Translations under genes and position numbers: made by a program
Shown here: piece by piece, positions 45,533-55,747 of the stretch
How the letters are laid out: every line of letters starts with the position of its first letter
How positions within the stretch are numbered: the stretch's first letter is position 1
Source: an uncultured Paracoccaceae bacterium
GTDB taxonomy: Bacteria > Pseudomonadota > Alphaproteobacteria > Rhodobacterales > Rhodobacteraceae
NCBI GenBank assembly: GCA_951812615.1
Contig: CATOSU010000001.1
Coordinates: 1,054,001 to 1,118,000, forward strand
Reading direction: 5' to 3'
DNA length: 64,000 nucleotides
The notes under the pieces: model-generated
Database searches by the model: none
Told to the model about the DNA's origin: nothing
The model's input: only the letters and a program-made list of their open reading frames with translations

Positions 45533-46867
45533 TCACCAGTTGTCGCGGAACCACTTGACCGCGCGCTTGAGAGATTTGGCGGGATAGCTTTCGACGGGGA
45601 TGTCGAAATCCCACCATTCGTCCTGCGGATGGGCGGCAAAGAGACAGAGCCCCACGACCGAGGAAAATCCCGGTCCGGTCGCTGCCTGCGGCAGGCCATG
45701 GACCCGCAGCGGACGGCCCAGCCGGACCTGATGCCCGAGGATGCGGCTGGCGAGCCCGTCGAGGCCGGGGATCTGGCTGCCGCCGCCGGTCAGCACAATC
45801 TGCTGCGAAGGCATGTAGTCGAAGCCGGCGGCGTCGAGCCGGGCGCGGACCTCTTCAAGGATCTCCTCGACGCGCGGACGCATGATGCCGATCAGTTCGG
45901 CCCGGCTGACGGTGCGGCGGTCATGTTCCCAATCGCCGGTATCACCGCCGATTTCGATCATCTCGCGATCATCCATGCCGGTGGCGTGCACGCCGCCGTA
46001 AAATGTCTTGATCCGTTCCGCATTGGAGGCCGGAATGCCGAGCCCCATGGAAATGTCGGAGGTGACGTGGTCGCCGCCCATGCGGACGCTGTCGGCATAG
46101 ATCATGTGTTTTTTCATGAACACCGACACCGAGGTGGCCCCGCCGCCCAGATCGACGCAGGCCGCGCCCAGTTCCTGTTCGTCTTCGACCAGCGCGGAAA
46201 TGCCTGACACGTAACCCGAAGACGCGATCCCGGCCAGTTCCAGATCACAGCGCTTGATGCAATGGACGAGGTTCTGGATCACATCACCGTCCACCGTCAG
46301 CATGTGCATGTCCACGCTCAGGCTCTGACCCAGCTGACCGCGCGGGTCGATCAGGCCCGAGCGGCTGTCCAGCGCGAAGTTCACCGGCTGGGCATGCAGG
46401 ACCTCGCGCCCGGCGCCGTATTCCGGCACCTCGCAGGCGGCCAGCACGCGGGCGACCTCGTTTTCGGTGACGACCTGCCCTTCCAGATCGACGGAGGCAT
46501 CCAGCCCGTAGGACCGCGGGCTGGCCCCGGAGAAACAGGCGATGACGTGGTCGACGCGGATTTCGGCCATTTTCTGCGCGGCCTGCAGCGCGGTGCGGAT
46601 CGCGCGCTCGGTTTCCTGCATCGAGGTGACTTCGCCGAACTGCACGCCGCGCGACCGCGTGGTCGCCGCGCCGATGACGCGGAACCCCGACTGACCGGCC
46701 AGCGACCCGATCGAATTGTCTTCGCTCAGCCGGGACGAGCCGTCAAACCGCAGCACGAGGCAGGCGATCTTGGACGAGCCGATGTCCAGAATGGCAATCA
46801 CCCCGCGCTGCATTGCCTGTTGCCGCATCTGCCGCATGGCGCGCTGTGTTTCGTAAAGTTCCGTCAT
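45533..46867 (-). CDS. ftsA: Cell division protein FtsA
   Basis: The 444-residue actin-like protein tethers FtsZ to the membrane. ATPase-fold motifs are LDIGSSKIACLV near residue 27, GGDHVTSD and LTGGGSQIPGL. The C-terminal amphipathic helix SLKRAVKWFRDNW is the membrane anchor. The gene starts three bases after ftsQ ends, giving a coupled ftsQ-ftsA pair. Confidence 0.96.
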   Translation of the reverse strand: MTELYETQRAMRQMRQQAMQRGVIAILDIGSSKIACLVLRFDGSSRLSEDNSIGSLAGQSGFRVIGAATTRSRGVQFGEVTSMQETERAIRTALQAAQKMAEIRVDHVIACFSGASPRSYGLDASVDLEGQVVTENEVARVLAACEVPEYGAGREVLHAQPVNFALDSRSGLIDPRGQLGQSLSVDMHMLTVDGDVIQNLVHCIKRCDLELAGIASSGYVSGISALVEDEQELGAACVDLGGGATSVSVFMKKHMIYADSVRMGGDHVTSDISMGLGIPASNAERIKTFYGGVHATGMDDREMIEIGGDTGDWEHDRRTVSRAELIGIMRPRVEEILEEVRARLDAAGFDYMPSQQIVLTGGGSQIPGLDGLASRILGHQVRLGRPLRVHGLPQAATGPGFSSVVGLCLFAAHPQDEWWDFDIPVESYPAKSLKRAVKWFRDNW

Positions 46868-46870
46868 CGA

Positions 46871-47743
46871 TCAGTTTCCGCCATCGTTCATCTGCCTTAT
46901 CCGCCGCCATTCCCCGACGGCATGTTCTGTCATGCGGATGGTCGGCCGTTCGCCGATCCGCATGTCGACGACCGCGACATCGCGGTCGAGAAGGTCCTGC
47001 ACCTGATTGAGTGCAATCACGCGCTCCAGCGCCCGCACCGGTTCACGGTCGGGCAGCAGGATGCGCTGGCCGCGGTCCAGCACCACGTCCCAGCGCCGTT
47101 CGCCCATGCGCGAGATGCCGCGGATCCGGTCGGCCAGAGGACGGGCCACGGCAAAGAGCGCCAGGGCCTCGCGCACCGCGGTGTCGGCGCCTTCGCCCAC
47201 GATCAGCGGCAGGTCCGAGCGCAGCCGGCGGCTGGGCAGCTCGGCCACATGGGCGCCGGTGTCATCCAGCAGCGTCACGCCTTCGTAGTTGCGCCAGACC
47301 ACGACCGGGATCCGTTCGACCACCTGAACCTCCATGATCCCGCCGGGGCGGATGCGCACGGTGGCTTCGCGTACCGGGTCGAGACCGACGATCACGTCGC
47401 GGATCTGTTCTAGATTGAGGTCGAAGGAACTGACCGGGAAATCAATGGGCACGACTTCGCGGATATCTTCAGCGACGCTGGCGCTGGCCCCGTCGATGGC
47501 CATCAGGCCGACCATGAATTCGGGGCGTTCCTGAATACTGGAGCGGACCTGCGCGATGAACAGGTTGAGCGCGTCGCGCCGGTCCTCGCTGGACAGAAAA
47601 CCGCTGCTGACCGAAAACACCAGCGCGAAGGGAATGCCAACGCGCAGCGCCATCCGGATGCCCGGTGTCAGCATCCAGCGCTGCATGCGGTAGCTCAGCC
47701 GCGATGGCGCCGGGTCGCGGGCGGGGGCGGCTACCTGTTGCAC
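46871..47743 (-). CDS. ftsQ: Cell division protein FtsQ, GTG start
   Basis: The 290-residue divisome protein has a short cytoplasmic N-terminus, one transmembrane helix (about residues 28-50, IRMALRVGIPFALVFSVSSG), a POTRA domain and a beta domain. It links early and late divisome parts. The GTG at 47743 was chosen because GGAGGA lies five bases upstream; a GTG at 47770 has no such site. The start overlaps the ddl end by 13 bases. Confidence 0.93.
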   Translation of the reverse strand: MQQVAAPARDPAPSRLSYRMQRWMLTPGIRMALRVGIPFALVFSVSSGFLSSEDRRDALNLFIAQVRSSIQERPEFMVGLMAIDGASASVAEDIREVVPIDFPVSSFDLNLEQIRDVIVGLDPVREATVRIRPGGIMEVQVVERIPVVVWRNYEGVTLLDDTGAHVAELPSRRLRSDLPLIVGEGADTAVREALALFAVARPLADRIRGISRMGERRWDVVLDRGQRILLPDREPVRALERVIALNQVQDLLDRDVAVVDMRIGERPTIRMTEHAVGEWRRIRQMNDGGN

Positions 47744-48651
47744 GATGCGTCCTCCACCAGCCAGCGGCACAATGCGCCGAACGAGATGCCGACCGCTTCG
47801 CCCTGTTCGGGCGACAGCGAGGTCGGCGTCATCCCCGGCTGGGTATTGGTTTCCAGAAGGAACAGCCCGTCGATCCCGCGGGTGTCGTCCCAGCGGAAAT
47901 CCGTGCGGCTGATGCCGCCGCAGCCCAGCACCTGATGCGCGTGCAGGGCGTGATCCATGCAGGCGTCGAAGATGTCCTGCGGCACGTCTGCCGGAACCGT
48001 GTGGCGCGACCCGCCGGGGGCATATTTGGCGTGGTAGTCGTACCAGCCGTCGGTGTGGATCTCGGTCACGGTCAGCGGCCGGTCGCCCATCACGGTCGTG
48101 GTCAATTCACGCCCCGGCACATAGGTTTCGACCATCACGAATTCCGGCATCTGCTGGTCTAGGCGGGGCGGCGCATTGGCGCTTTCGTGGACGATGTAGA
48201 CGCCGACGCTGGAGCCTTCGTTATTGGGTTTGACCACGTAGGGCGGGGCCAGAACGTGCCGGGCCTCGACCTCGGCCTTGTTGCGGATCACGCTTTCGAC
48301 CACGGGCAGGCCGGCAGTGGCGAAGGCGGCCTTGCTGCGCTGTTTGTCCATCGCCAGCGCGGAGGCGAGCACGCCGGAATGGGTATAGGGGATCTGCAGC
48401 CATTCGAGGATGCCCTGCACGCAGCCGTCTTCGCCCCAGCGTCCGTGCAGCGCGTTGAAGACGACATCGGGACCGGCGCGGGTCAGCTGTTCGGACAGGT
48501 CCGGGCCGGCGTCCAGCTCGATCACGGCGAAGCCTTCGCCGCGCAGCGCCTTCGCGCATTCATGGCCCGTACTGAGAGAGACGTCCCGCTCTGCCGAGGG
48601 GCCCCCCATCAACACCACCACAGTCGGGAATTGCCCGCCCGCTTGCTCCAC
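47731..48651 (-). CDS. ddl: D-alanine--D-alanine ligase
   Basis: The 306-residue ATP-grasp enzyme makes the D-Ala-D-Ala end of peptidoglycan. VLMGGPSAERDVSL is the N-terminal signature and LLETNTQPGMTPTSLSP the C-terminal ATP/magnesium site. The GTG at 48651 has GAGG eight bases upstream. It is within the mur/fts run. Confidence 0.95.
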   Translation of the reverse strand: MEQAGGQFPTVVVLMGGPSAERDVSLSTGHECAKALRGEGFAVIELDAGPDLSEQLTRAGPDVVFNALHGRWGEDGCVQGILEWLQIPYTHSGVLASALAMDKQRSKAAFATAGLPVVESVIRNKAEVEARHVLAPPYVVKPNNEGSSVGVYIVHESANAPPRLDQQMPEFVMVETYVPGRELTTTVMGDRPLTVTEIHTDGWYDYHAKYAPGGSRHTVPADVPQDIFDACMDHALHAHQVLGCGGISRTDFRWDDTRGIDGLFLLETNTQPGMTPTSLSPEQGEAVGISFGALCRWLVEDASCNR

Positions 48652-48742
48652 TACTGCCTCAACCGTCCGGGACCTGTTTCGGCCCCTGTTTTCTTATGGT
48701 TCCGGAGCTGCTTGCTCTGCCTGTTTCAGCGCCGGTTCCGGC

Positions 48743-49672
48743 TTATTTTTTTGACGCCGGTTCGCCGACGCGCATGATTTCCCATTCTAGCGTGATCCCG
48801 CTGGAATCGTAAACCTTTTTTCGCACCTCTTCACCAAGGGTTTCGAGGTCGGTGGCGGTGGCGTCACCGGTGTTGATCATGAAGTTGGAGTGTTTTTCGC
48901 TCATCTGCGCGCCGCCGACGCGGGCGCCGCGCAGGCCGGCGTCATCGATGACCTTCCATGCCTTGAGATCATGCACGTCGTCGGCGCGCCCGTTGGAGGA
49001 AAACCCGGCCGGATTGCGGAAGGTGGAGCCGGCGGAGCGGTCTTTCGTGGGCTGGGTCGCGTCGCGCCTGGCGATCTGGGCGTCCATGCGGGCGGCCAGT
49101 TCGGCGGGGTCGCCCGTTGCGGCCCGGAACGTGGCCGCGGTCAGAACCGCGCCTTCGGGCAGGTCGGTCTGGCGGTAGCGGAAGTTCAGGTCGTCCGCGG
49201 TGAGCGTGACGATCTCGCCGTTGCGCAGCACGGCGCGGGCGGAGACGAAATGGTCGGCGGTATAGCTGCCGTAGCAGCCCGCGTTCATCCGCACGGCGCC
49301 GCCGATGGCGCCGGGGATGGTGCGCAGGAAAGTCAGGTCCAGCCCCGCCTCCGCCGCCTTGCGCGCGACATGGGCATCCAGCGCGGCGGCGCCGGCAGTG
49401 ACGGTGGTGCCGTTGACGTCGATGCCGTTGAAGCCGCGGCCCAGCCGGATCACCACCGCCCGGAGCCCGCCGTCCCGGACAATGAGGTTCGACCCGACGC
49501 CCATGGGGAAAACCGGGATGCCGGCGGGCAGATCGCGCAGGAACTCGGCCAGATCGGCCTCGTCCGCGGGCTGAAACAGCCAGTCCGCCGGGCCGCCGAC
49601 CCGCAGCCATGTGAGATCGGAGAGGGGGCGGTGTGCGGTGAGTTTGCCGCGGGGGGTGGGGAGGCTGGTCAT
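48743..49672 (-). CDS. murB: UDP-N-acetylenolpyruvylglucosamine reductase MurB
   Basis: The 309-residue FAD enzyme reduces the enolpyruvyl group to make UDP-MurNAc. FAD segments [14 protein letters not shown] and [15 protein letters not shown] are clear. [10 protein letters not shown] carries the catalytic Ser. It belongs to the short type I/II MurB class lacking the extra loop. It is followed by ddl after 91 bases. Confidence 0.96.
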   Translation of the reverse strand: MTSLPTPRGKLTAHRPLSDLTWLRVGGPADWLFQPADEADLAEFLRDLPAGIPVFPMGVGSNLIVRDGGLRAVVIRLGRGFNGIDVNGTTVTAGAAALDAHVARKAAEAGLDLTFLRTIPGAIGGAVRMNAGCYGSYTADHFVSARAVLRNGEIVTLTADDLNFRYRQTDLPEGAVLTAATFRAATGDPAELAARMDAQIARRDATQPTKDRSAGSTFRNPAGFSSNGRADDVHDLKAWKVIDDAGLRGARVGGAQMSEKHSNFMINTGDATATDLETLGEEVRKKVYDSSGITLEWEIMRVGEPASKK

Positions 49673-49874
49673 GGGGGAAGGTGTTAGTCGGCTCTTTGGG
49701 GCGGTGCAAGCCGGGCGGAGATCGTAGCCCGGTCGGCGGGTATCACCTGTCCGCGGGGATCCTGCGGTGCGGTCAGCGCGGCCTGGATACGGGGGGGTGG
49801 TGAGGACGCCGGTCGGGAGCGGCAGGTGTGGACCGCGCGCCGGGCGGATTATGGCCCGGCCGGTCCCCGGGTCT

Positions 49875-50129
49875 TCACCCCTGCCCGCTCAGCCGCCCCC
49901 GCACCCAGCGGCTGAGATAGATCACCGGCCAGCGCAGCAGGCTGGCGCCGGCGAGCAGCACGATGAAGCCCACGAAGGGGCCGTTTTCATATGTCACGTA
50001 ACCGAGGATCGGGATGCCGATCGCGATCAGCATGTAAGCGCGGCTCCAGTGGTTGTCCTTCGAGGGCACCATGGCCAGCACGTTGGCGGCAACCGCCCAC
50101 ATGCAGGCAAGGATCAGCGACGTGCTCAT
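49875..50129 (-). CDS. DUF2484-type small membrane protein, copy A
   Basis: The 84-residue protein has two or three hydrophobic helices ([58 protein letters not shown]). It is a paralogue of the adjacent upstream gene, with the same LA..W..A...A..P beginning and same length. The ATG at 50129 overlaps the end of copy B by four bases. DUF2484 genes are characteristically found between murC and murB in Rhodobacterales; function unknown. Confidence 0.7.
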   Translation of the reverse strand: MSTSLILACMWAVAANVLAMVPSKDNHWSRAYMLIAIGIPILGYVTYENGPFVGFIVLLAGASLLRWPVIYLSRWVRGRLSGQG

Positions 50130-50380
50130 TCCGGCACCTCCACCGGCAGGCCGCGCCATTTCTTCCAGAAATACCGCAGCGGGTTGCGAAACATCGACAG
50201 GAAGGCAAAGAGCGAGGCCAGCCCGACGAGCCAGCCAACCTGCACCCAGAGAAGGACAATCAGCACCGGGGCGGAGAGGAGCAGGATCGATCCCGGCAGG
50301 TATTGCCGGCGCATTGGCAGGAACGCCACGATGGTCGAGGCGAACACCCAGGCGATGGCGAGCAGGATCGTCAGGGTCAT
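50126..50380 (-). CDS. DUF2484-family small membrane protein, copy B
   Basis: The 84-residue protein has two long hydrophobic helices with a basic loop (PMRRQYLPG) and a basic C-terminal end (RNPLRYFWKKWRG). It matches the DUF2484 pattern. It overlaps both neighbours by four bases (ATGA), so it is coupled to the APC permease before it and to copy A after it. Confidence 0.78.
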   Translation of the reverse strand: MTLTILLAIAWVFASTIVAFLPMRRQYLPGSILLLSAPVLIVLLWVQVGWLVGLASLFAFLSMFRNPLRYFWKKWRGLPVEVPE

Positions 50381-51564
50381 ATAAGGGCTCCCAGGGTCAT
50401 GAGGAGGGCGACGCAGGACAGGATGAAGCCCACCACCGGGACACCGAGCCCCACGCGGAAGGGCGCATCCGGCGTGCGCCGTTTGACGAGGATCAGAGAC
50501 AGGTTCACCAGCACGAACACAAAGAGCAGGATGCCGGATGTCACTTCGGCCAGAACCGCGACGCGCAGCGTCAGGGCCGCGAGCAGCACAACGGCGCCGA
50601 TCAGCAGCGTGGCCAGCACAGGCGTGCCGAAGCGCGGGTGGGCATGGTGGAACACGGCCAGTGCCGGGCTGCGCAGGCCCAGCCCGTAGAGCACGCGGGA
50701 GGCCATGACGATCTGCGCCAGCACGCCGTTGAGCGCGGCAAAGACCGCGATGGATGACAGGAACGCGGCATCGCCGCCGCGGGCCGCCTGCCAGACCAGC
50801 GCCAGCGGGCTTTCGCTGCCTGCGAGGGATGACAGCGGGACCACGCGCACGGCGGCAAAGGTCACGACCGCGTAGATCAGCGTGGTGATGCCCAGCGCGG
50901 TCAGGATCGCCAGCGGCAGAGTCCGGGTCGGGCGTTCGACCTCTTCGGCCATGTTGACGATATCCTCGAAGCCGATGAAGGCGAAAAACGCCAGCACCGC
51001 GCCCGAGGCCACGCCGGACCAGACCAGCGCGGGCGGGGCTGACCAGTCCGGCACGGCCTCTGCCGTGACCCCGGCCCAGACGACCAGCGCCAGGCCGGCC
51101 AGTTCGATCACCGTGAACACCGCCACCAGAGCCATGCTTTCCAGCACACCGACGATCGCGACCCCGATCAGGATCGCGCCGAGCACGAGGGTGCCGATCA
51201 TCGGGTCGATGTCGATGGCGTTGGTCAGGTAACCGACCCCGCCGCGCAGGACCGCGCCGGCTGAAACCGTGCCCGCGGCAACGATGGCGAGCCCGACGAG
51301 GATGGCCACGGCGGTGGAGTTCAGCCCTTCGCCGACATAGGCCGCCTCACCCGCCGCTTCGGGCAGGCGCGAGGAGAACTCGGCATAGCTGAGCGCGGTC
51401 GGCGCGGCGATCACGCCGGCCAGCAGGAAGGCCACGGGCGCCCAGATCCCGGCCTCGCCGGCGACGGCCCCGACCAGAACATAAATCCCGGCCCCGACCA
51501 TGACGCCGACACCATAGGCGGTCAGCAATCCCGGTCCGATGCGGCGTTTGAGTGCGTCAGCCAT
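50377..51564 (-). CDS. APC-family amino acid permease
   Basis: The 395-residue protein has about twelve membrane helices. GVGVMVGAGIYVLVG at about residue 17 is the APC helix-1 binding segment and AFFAFIGFEDIVNMAEEVERP is the helix-6 segment. The substrate (probably an amino acid) is unknown. GGGAGAA precedes the ATG. It lies between murC and DUF2484 genes, where relatives usually have no transporter. Confidence 0.9.
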   Translation of the reverse strand: MADALKRRIGPGLLTAYGVGVMVGAGIYVLVGAVAGEAGIWAPVAFLLAGVIAAPTALSYAEFSSRLPEAAGEAAYVGEGLNSTAVAILVGLAIVAAGTVSAGAVLRGGVGYLTNAIDIDPMIGTLVLGAILIGVAIVGVLESMALVAVFTVIELAGLALVVWAGVTAEAVPDWSAPPALVWSGVASGAVLAFFAFIGFEDIVNMAEEVERPTRTLPLAILTALGITTLIYAVVTFAAVRVVPLSSLAGSESPLALVWQAARGGDAAFLSSIAVFAALNGVLAQIVMASRVLYGLGLRSPALAVFHHAHPRFGTPVLATLLIGAVVLLAALTLRVAVLAEVTSGILLFVFVLVNLSLILVKRRTPDAPFRVGLGVPVVGFILSCVALLMTLGALI

Positions 51565-51708
51565 GGCCCGTTCTCCCTGTTGTTGTCCAGAAGACTGACG
51601 GATGACGGGCGCGCGTACCTTGTCGCAGATCAATGCAAAGCCGCGAAAACGCGGAACCGTCTCCGGCGGGACCGGAGACTGCGGGGATATGAACAGCGCG
51701 CCGGGGCA

Positions 51709-53115
51709 TCAGGTTTCCGGCTGCGCCAGCCGGGCAGACAGGCCGTTGGCCCAGGCGCTGATCGTCCCGGCCCCGAGGCAGACCACCATGTCACCCGGAC
51801 GCGCCTGTTCGCGGACCAGCCGCTCCAGATCGTCTTCGTTCAGGATGGCGCGGGCGTGGCGGTGGCCGTGGCGGATCAGCCCGGCGACCAGCGCGTCGCG
51901 GGTGGCGCCTTCGATCGGGGCCTCGCCGGCGGCGAACACCTCGGCAATGGCGACCACGTCGGCTTCGTTGAAGCAGGCGCAGAAATCCTCGAACAGGCTG
52001 GAAAGCCGGGAATAACGGTGCGGCTGGTGGACCGCGATCACGCGGCCGTCGGTGGCCTGCCGGGCGGCTTTGAGCACGGCGGCAATTTCAACCGGGTGAT
52101 GGCCGTAATCGTCGATGATCGTCACGCCGCCAACTTCGCCGACTTTCGTGAACCGCCGGTTGACGCCGCCGAACTTTGCCAGCGCCTCGCGGATTTCTTC
52201 CCGTTTCATGCCGAGATGCCGGGCAACGGCAACGGCGGACAGCGCGTTGGAGACATTGTGGTCGCCGGGCATCGGCAGGGTGCAGTTTTCGATTACCCGG
52301 TCCTCGGCCTGAAGAACCACGTCGAAATGGGCCGAGCCGTTTTTGTAGGTCAGGTTGACCGCCCGCACATCGGCCTGGGCGTTGAAGCCGTAGGTCACGA
52401 CGCGGCGGTCGCTGATCCGGCCAACCAGCGACTGAACCTCGGGATGGTCGGTGCAGCACACGGCCAGCCCGTAGAAGGGAATGTTGGACACGAAATCATG
52501 GAACCCTTCGCGCAGGGCTTCGATGGTGCCCCAGTGTTCCATATGCTCGGGGTCGATATTGGTGACGATGGCCACGGTCGCCGGCAGCCGGTTGAAGGTG
52601 CCGTCGCTTTCGTCGGCCTCGACCACCATCCATTCGCCGTCGCCGACCCGGGCATTGGAGCCATAGGCATGGATGATGCCGCCGTTTACCACGGTCGGAT
52701 CGAACTGGCCGTGGTCCAGCAGGGCGGCAACCATCGTGGTTGTCGTGGTCTTGCCATGGGTCCCGGCCACCACGACGTTGGATTTCAGCCGCATCAGTTC
52801 GGCCAGCATCTCGGCCCGGCGCACCACCGGCAGGCCGCGGCGGCGGGCTTCGTCCAGCTCCGGATTGCCCGGCTTGATGGCGGATGAGATCACCACCACC
52901 TCGGCATGTTCGAGATTGTCGGCCCGTTGCCCCTCGAAGATCTCCGCGCCCAGCCCGGCCAGCCGTTCGGTGATTTTCGAGGCTTTCAGATCGGACCCCT
53001 GAACCACGTAGCCGTGGTTCAGCAGAACCTCTGCGATCCCGGACATGCCGATCCCGCCGATGCCGACGAAATGGATTGGTCCGACGTCGCCGGGGAGTTT
53101 GGTGGCAGGGGTCAT
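51709..53115 (-). CDS. murC: UDP-N-acetylmuramate--L-alanine ligase MurC
   Basis: The 468-residue Mur ligase adds L-alanine to UDP-MurNAc. The N-terminal Rossmann segment is [17 protein letters not shown], the ATP loop is [13 protein letters not shown] at about 113, and [10 protein letters not shown] is the conserved C-terminal motif. Its start overlaps murG by four bases (ATGA). Confidence 0.97.
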   Translation of the reverse strand: MTPATKLPGDVGPIHFVGIGGIGMSGIAEVLLNHGYVVQGSDLKASKITERLAGLGAEIFEGQRADNLEHAEVVVISSAIKPGNPELDEARRRGLPVVRRAEMLAELMRLKSNVVVAGTHGKTTTTTMVAALLDHGQFDPTVVNGGIIHAYGSNARVGDGEWMVVEADESDGTFNRLPATVAIVTNIDPEHMEHWGTIEALREGFHDFVSNIPFYGLAVCCTDHPEVQSLVGRISDRRVVTYGFNAQADVRAVNLTYKNGSAHFDVVLQAEDRVIENCTLPMPGDHNVSNALSAVAVARHLGMKREEIREALAKFGGVNRRFTKVGEVGGVTIIDDYGHHPVEIAAVLKAARQATDGRVIAVHQPHRYSRLSSLFEDFCACFNEADVVAIAEVFAAGEAPIEGATRDALVAGLIRHGHRHARAILNEDDLERLVREQARPGDMVVCLGAGTISAWANGLSARLAQPET

Positions 53116-54209
53116 ACGTTTTCCTTTTTTGCCAGTTTCTCGACCAGCTCAACCAGCCGGCCGGTGGCATCCGGCACCGAAACGCTCACGGCTGCGGCGG
53201 CCATCCGCTGCGCAGCGTCCGGGTCGCTCAGCACAGCGGTCATCTGCGCACAAAGGTTTTCGGGGGTGAGGACGGATTCGGGCATCAGGATCGCGGCTCC
53301 GGCCTCGACCATGCCGCGGGCATTGGCGGTCTGTTCGTCACGGATTGCCTGGGCCAGTGGCACCAGGATCGACGGCCGGCCGATCACGCTGATATCGGCA
53401 ACCGAGCTTGCCCCGGCCCGGGACACAACCAGCTGCGCCTCAGCCAGACGCCGGGGAATATCCTTGAAGAAAGGCTGCACATCAGCCGCGATGCCGGCTT
53501 CGCGGTAGAAACTGCTGACCCGGTCGTGGTCTTCGTCGCGGGCCTGATGGCTGACCTTTAGATTTCGGCGCAGAGCCTCGGGCAGCGCCGCGATGGCCGG
53601 CGGCACGCTGTCGGACAGGACACGGGCGCCCTGGCTGCCGCCGAAGACCAACAGGTTGAGCGGCCCGTCGCCCGGAAGGGTGTAGGGCGCGGCAGCGCGC
53701 GCCGCCACCGCGGCCCGGATCGGGTTTCCGGTATGGATGCCATCGATCCCGGCTGGCAGCTCGGTCGGCCATGTGCCGCAGGCGACCAGATCGACCCGCC
53801 CGGCAAAGAGCTGATTGACCCGGCCCAGCACGCCGTTTTGCTCGTGAATCATGCGCGGCAGACCCATCAGCCAGGCCGCACCGACCGCCGGAATCGACGG
53901 GTAACCGCCGAAGCCGATCACCGCCGCAGGCCGTTCGCGGCGCAGGTGGCTGCGGGCGGCCATCACACCGGCGAGGATGCGGAACGGCACCGCCAGCTTG
54001 GCCGCGGGACCCCCGCGGGCAAAGGTGGCCGAGGGCACCACCTCAATCTCGGTCGAGTGCGGGAAGCCGCCGGTATAGCGTGCGCCGCGGTCATCCGTGG
54101 ACAGTTTCACCCGCCAGCCAAGGGTCAGCATGGCCTCGGCCAGCGACTGCGCCGGAAACATATGGCCGCCGGTGCCACCGGCCGCGATCAAAAGCAGCGG
54201 CGCGCTCAT
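53112..54209 (-). CDS. murG: MurG N-acetylglucosaminyltransferase
   Basis: The 365-residue GT-B enzyme makes lipid II from lipid I on the inner membrane face. [15 protein letters not shown] is the first G-loop and [12 protein letters not shown] the UDP-GlcNAc site. The ATG at 54209 was chosen because the longer frame (to 54392) runs through three palindromes and the ftsW stop. An 88-base gap with palindromes separates it from ftsW. Confidence 0.96.
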   Translation of the reverse strand: MSAPLLLIAAGGTGGHMFPAQSLAEAMLTLGWRVKLSTDDRGARYTGGFPHSTEIEVVPSATFARGGPAAKLAVPFRILAGVMAARSHLRRERPAAVIGFGGYPSIPAVGAAWLMGLPRMIHEQNGVLGRVNQLFAGRVDLVACGTWPTELPAGIDGIHTGNPIRAAVAARAAAPYTLPGDGPLNLLVFGGSQGARVLSDSVPPAIAALPEALRRNLKVSHQARDEDHDRVSSFYREAGIAADVQPFFKDIPRRLAEAQLVVSRAGASSVADISVIGRPSILVPLAQAIRDEQTANARGMVEAGAAILMPESVLTPENLCAQMTAVLSDPDAAQRMAAAAVSVSVPDATGRLVELVEKLAKKENV

Positions 54210-54225
54210 CTTGCCACCGGGGGTG

Positions 54226-54296
54226 CGGAATTTTTGGAAAATTCCGGTTCGGAAAATCTGCGATTTTCCGGGCCGCTTTCTTTGAAAGAAAGCGGC
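54226..54296 (-). repeat. Compound palindrome triple between ftsW and murG
   Basis: In transcription direction: GCCGCTTTCTTT-C-AAAGAAAGCGGC (54296-54272), CGGAAAATC-GCA-GATTTTCCG (54270-54250), CGGAATTTT-CCA-AAAATTCCG (54246-54226). The first and last are the same types as the pair after cobT, in the same order and also directly after a stop codon. Confidence 0.8.
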
Positions 54297-54297
54297 G

Positions 54298-55464
54298 TCA
54301 CCGGCCCACTCCGCGCAGGTAATCACCGATCTCGCCCTGTGGCCGGGTCCGGGTAAAGGCCAGCAGCATGCCCAGCGCGATACCGCCGGCAATCAGCGAC
54401 GACCCGCCATAGCTGACGAAGGGCAGCGTCATGCCCTTGGCCGGCAAAAGCCGCACCGCGACGCCCATGTTGATCATCGCCTGCACGCCGAACATCGCCG
54501 CAAGACCGGTGCCCGCCAGCCGGATGAACGGATCGCGCTCACGGATCAGGCGCAGCAGCGAACGCACAACCACGAGACAATAGAGACAGATGATGATCAG
54601 CACCAGAATCAGACCGTATTCCTCGGCCGCCACGGCGATGATGAAATCGGTATGGGCATCCGGCAGCGACCATTTCACCTGCCCTTCGCCCACGCCCACG
54701 CCAAAAAGCCCGCCTTCGCGGATGGCGTTCGACGCATAGCCCAGCTGCGTCGTCGGATCGACCTCGGCCGACAGGAACCCGTCGATGCGGCGGGCGAAAT
54801 GTTCCGAGCTGGAATAGGCCAGCACCCCGGCCAGCACCACGAAGCCGGCAATGCCGACAAGCAACAGCATCGGCGCGCCGGCAACGAAATACATCACGCC
54901 CCAGCCGAACAGCACCAGGCAGGCCTGCCCGAAATCGGGCTGCATCACCAGCATCGCGGCGATCAGAACGGTCAGCACGAAGGACCAGAGCCGCCCGGGT
55001 GGCCCGTTGATCTCCTGCCCCGCGGCCAGCAACCACGCGGCGACAACCACGAATCCGGGTTTGAGAAATTCCGATGGCTGCAGCGAGGCAAATCCAAGCG
55101 AGTACCAGCGCACCGCGCCCTTGCCGAAATCGGTGCCGAAAAACGGCAGCAGCATCAACCCGGCAAAGGCCACGAGAAAGCCCATCACCGCCAGCCGCCG
55201 CACCAGCGTGGGCGACATCAGCGAGGTGATGATCATCGCGACCAGTGCCGCGCCGCCAAAGACCGCCTGCCGCTGAACATAGTGAAACGGCTCGAACCCG
55301 TTGCGCGCCGCCAGCGGCGGCGACGCGGCCAGCCCCAGAAGCAGCCCGATCACGAATAGGATCATCACACAGGACATCGACCACTTGTCGATCGTTCGCC
55401 ACCACTTGGGTACGATCGGTTCGCCGTCCCCCGAAGGGACCGCGCCATAGACCATTTCTGTCAT
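54298..55464 (-). CDS. ftsW: Peptidoglycan glycosyltransferase FtsW
   Basis: The 388-residue SEDS protein has about ten membrane helices and polymerises septal peptidoglycan with a class [21 protein letters not shown], and [19 protein letters not shown] (the SEDS signature), are visible; [17 protein letters not shown] matches the helix region with a conserved loop. AGAGG precedes the ATG. murD and mraY do not lie upstream in the window. Confidence 0.95.
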   Translation of the reverse strand: MTEMVYGAVPSGDGEPIVPKWWRTIDKWSMSCVMILFVIGLLLGLAASPPLAARNGFEPFHYVQRQAVFGGAALVAMIITSLMSPTLVRRLAVMGFLVAFAGLMLLPFFGTDFGKGAVRWYSLGFASLQPSEFLKPGFVVVAAWLLAAGQEINGPPGRLWSFVLTVLIAAMLVMQPDFGQACLVLFGWGVMYFVAGAPMLLLVGIAGFVVLAGVLAYSSSEHFARRIDGFLSAEVDPTTQLGYASNAIREGGLFGVGVGEGQVKWSLPDAHTDFIIAVAAEEYGLILVLIIICLYCLVVVRSLLRLIRERDPFIRLAGTGLAAMFGVQAMINMGVAVRLLPAKGMTLPFVSYGGSSLIAGGIALGMLLAFTRTRPQGEIGDYLRGVGR

Positions 55465-55747
55465 GAGCCTCTGTCGCTCGCTGCCTCGTCACTGCCCCTT
55501 TGCGGGGTCTCGCGCAGGACTTTAGCGCGAAACTTGCGCGCAGGCCAGAGGGTTGATGGGTCCTTGTGAGCGCAGGCGGCTCCGGGCGGGCCCATTAACC
55601 TTCGCTGCCGTCCCGCAGCGGCCTGTTCGAGGCCCCCGGGCAGGCGGCGCGGAGGGGGAGGGCAGAGGCTGCCGATTGCCCTTTTCCGCTGTCCGCCCTA
55701 CCCTCGCGGCCGGATTTCGAACATCCTGTCAGGCACTGGACCGACCC

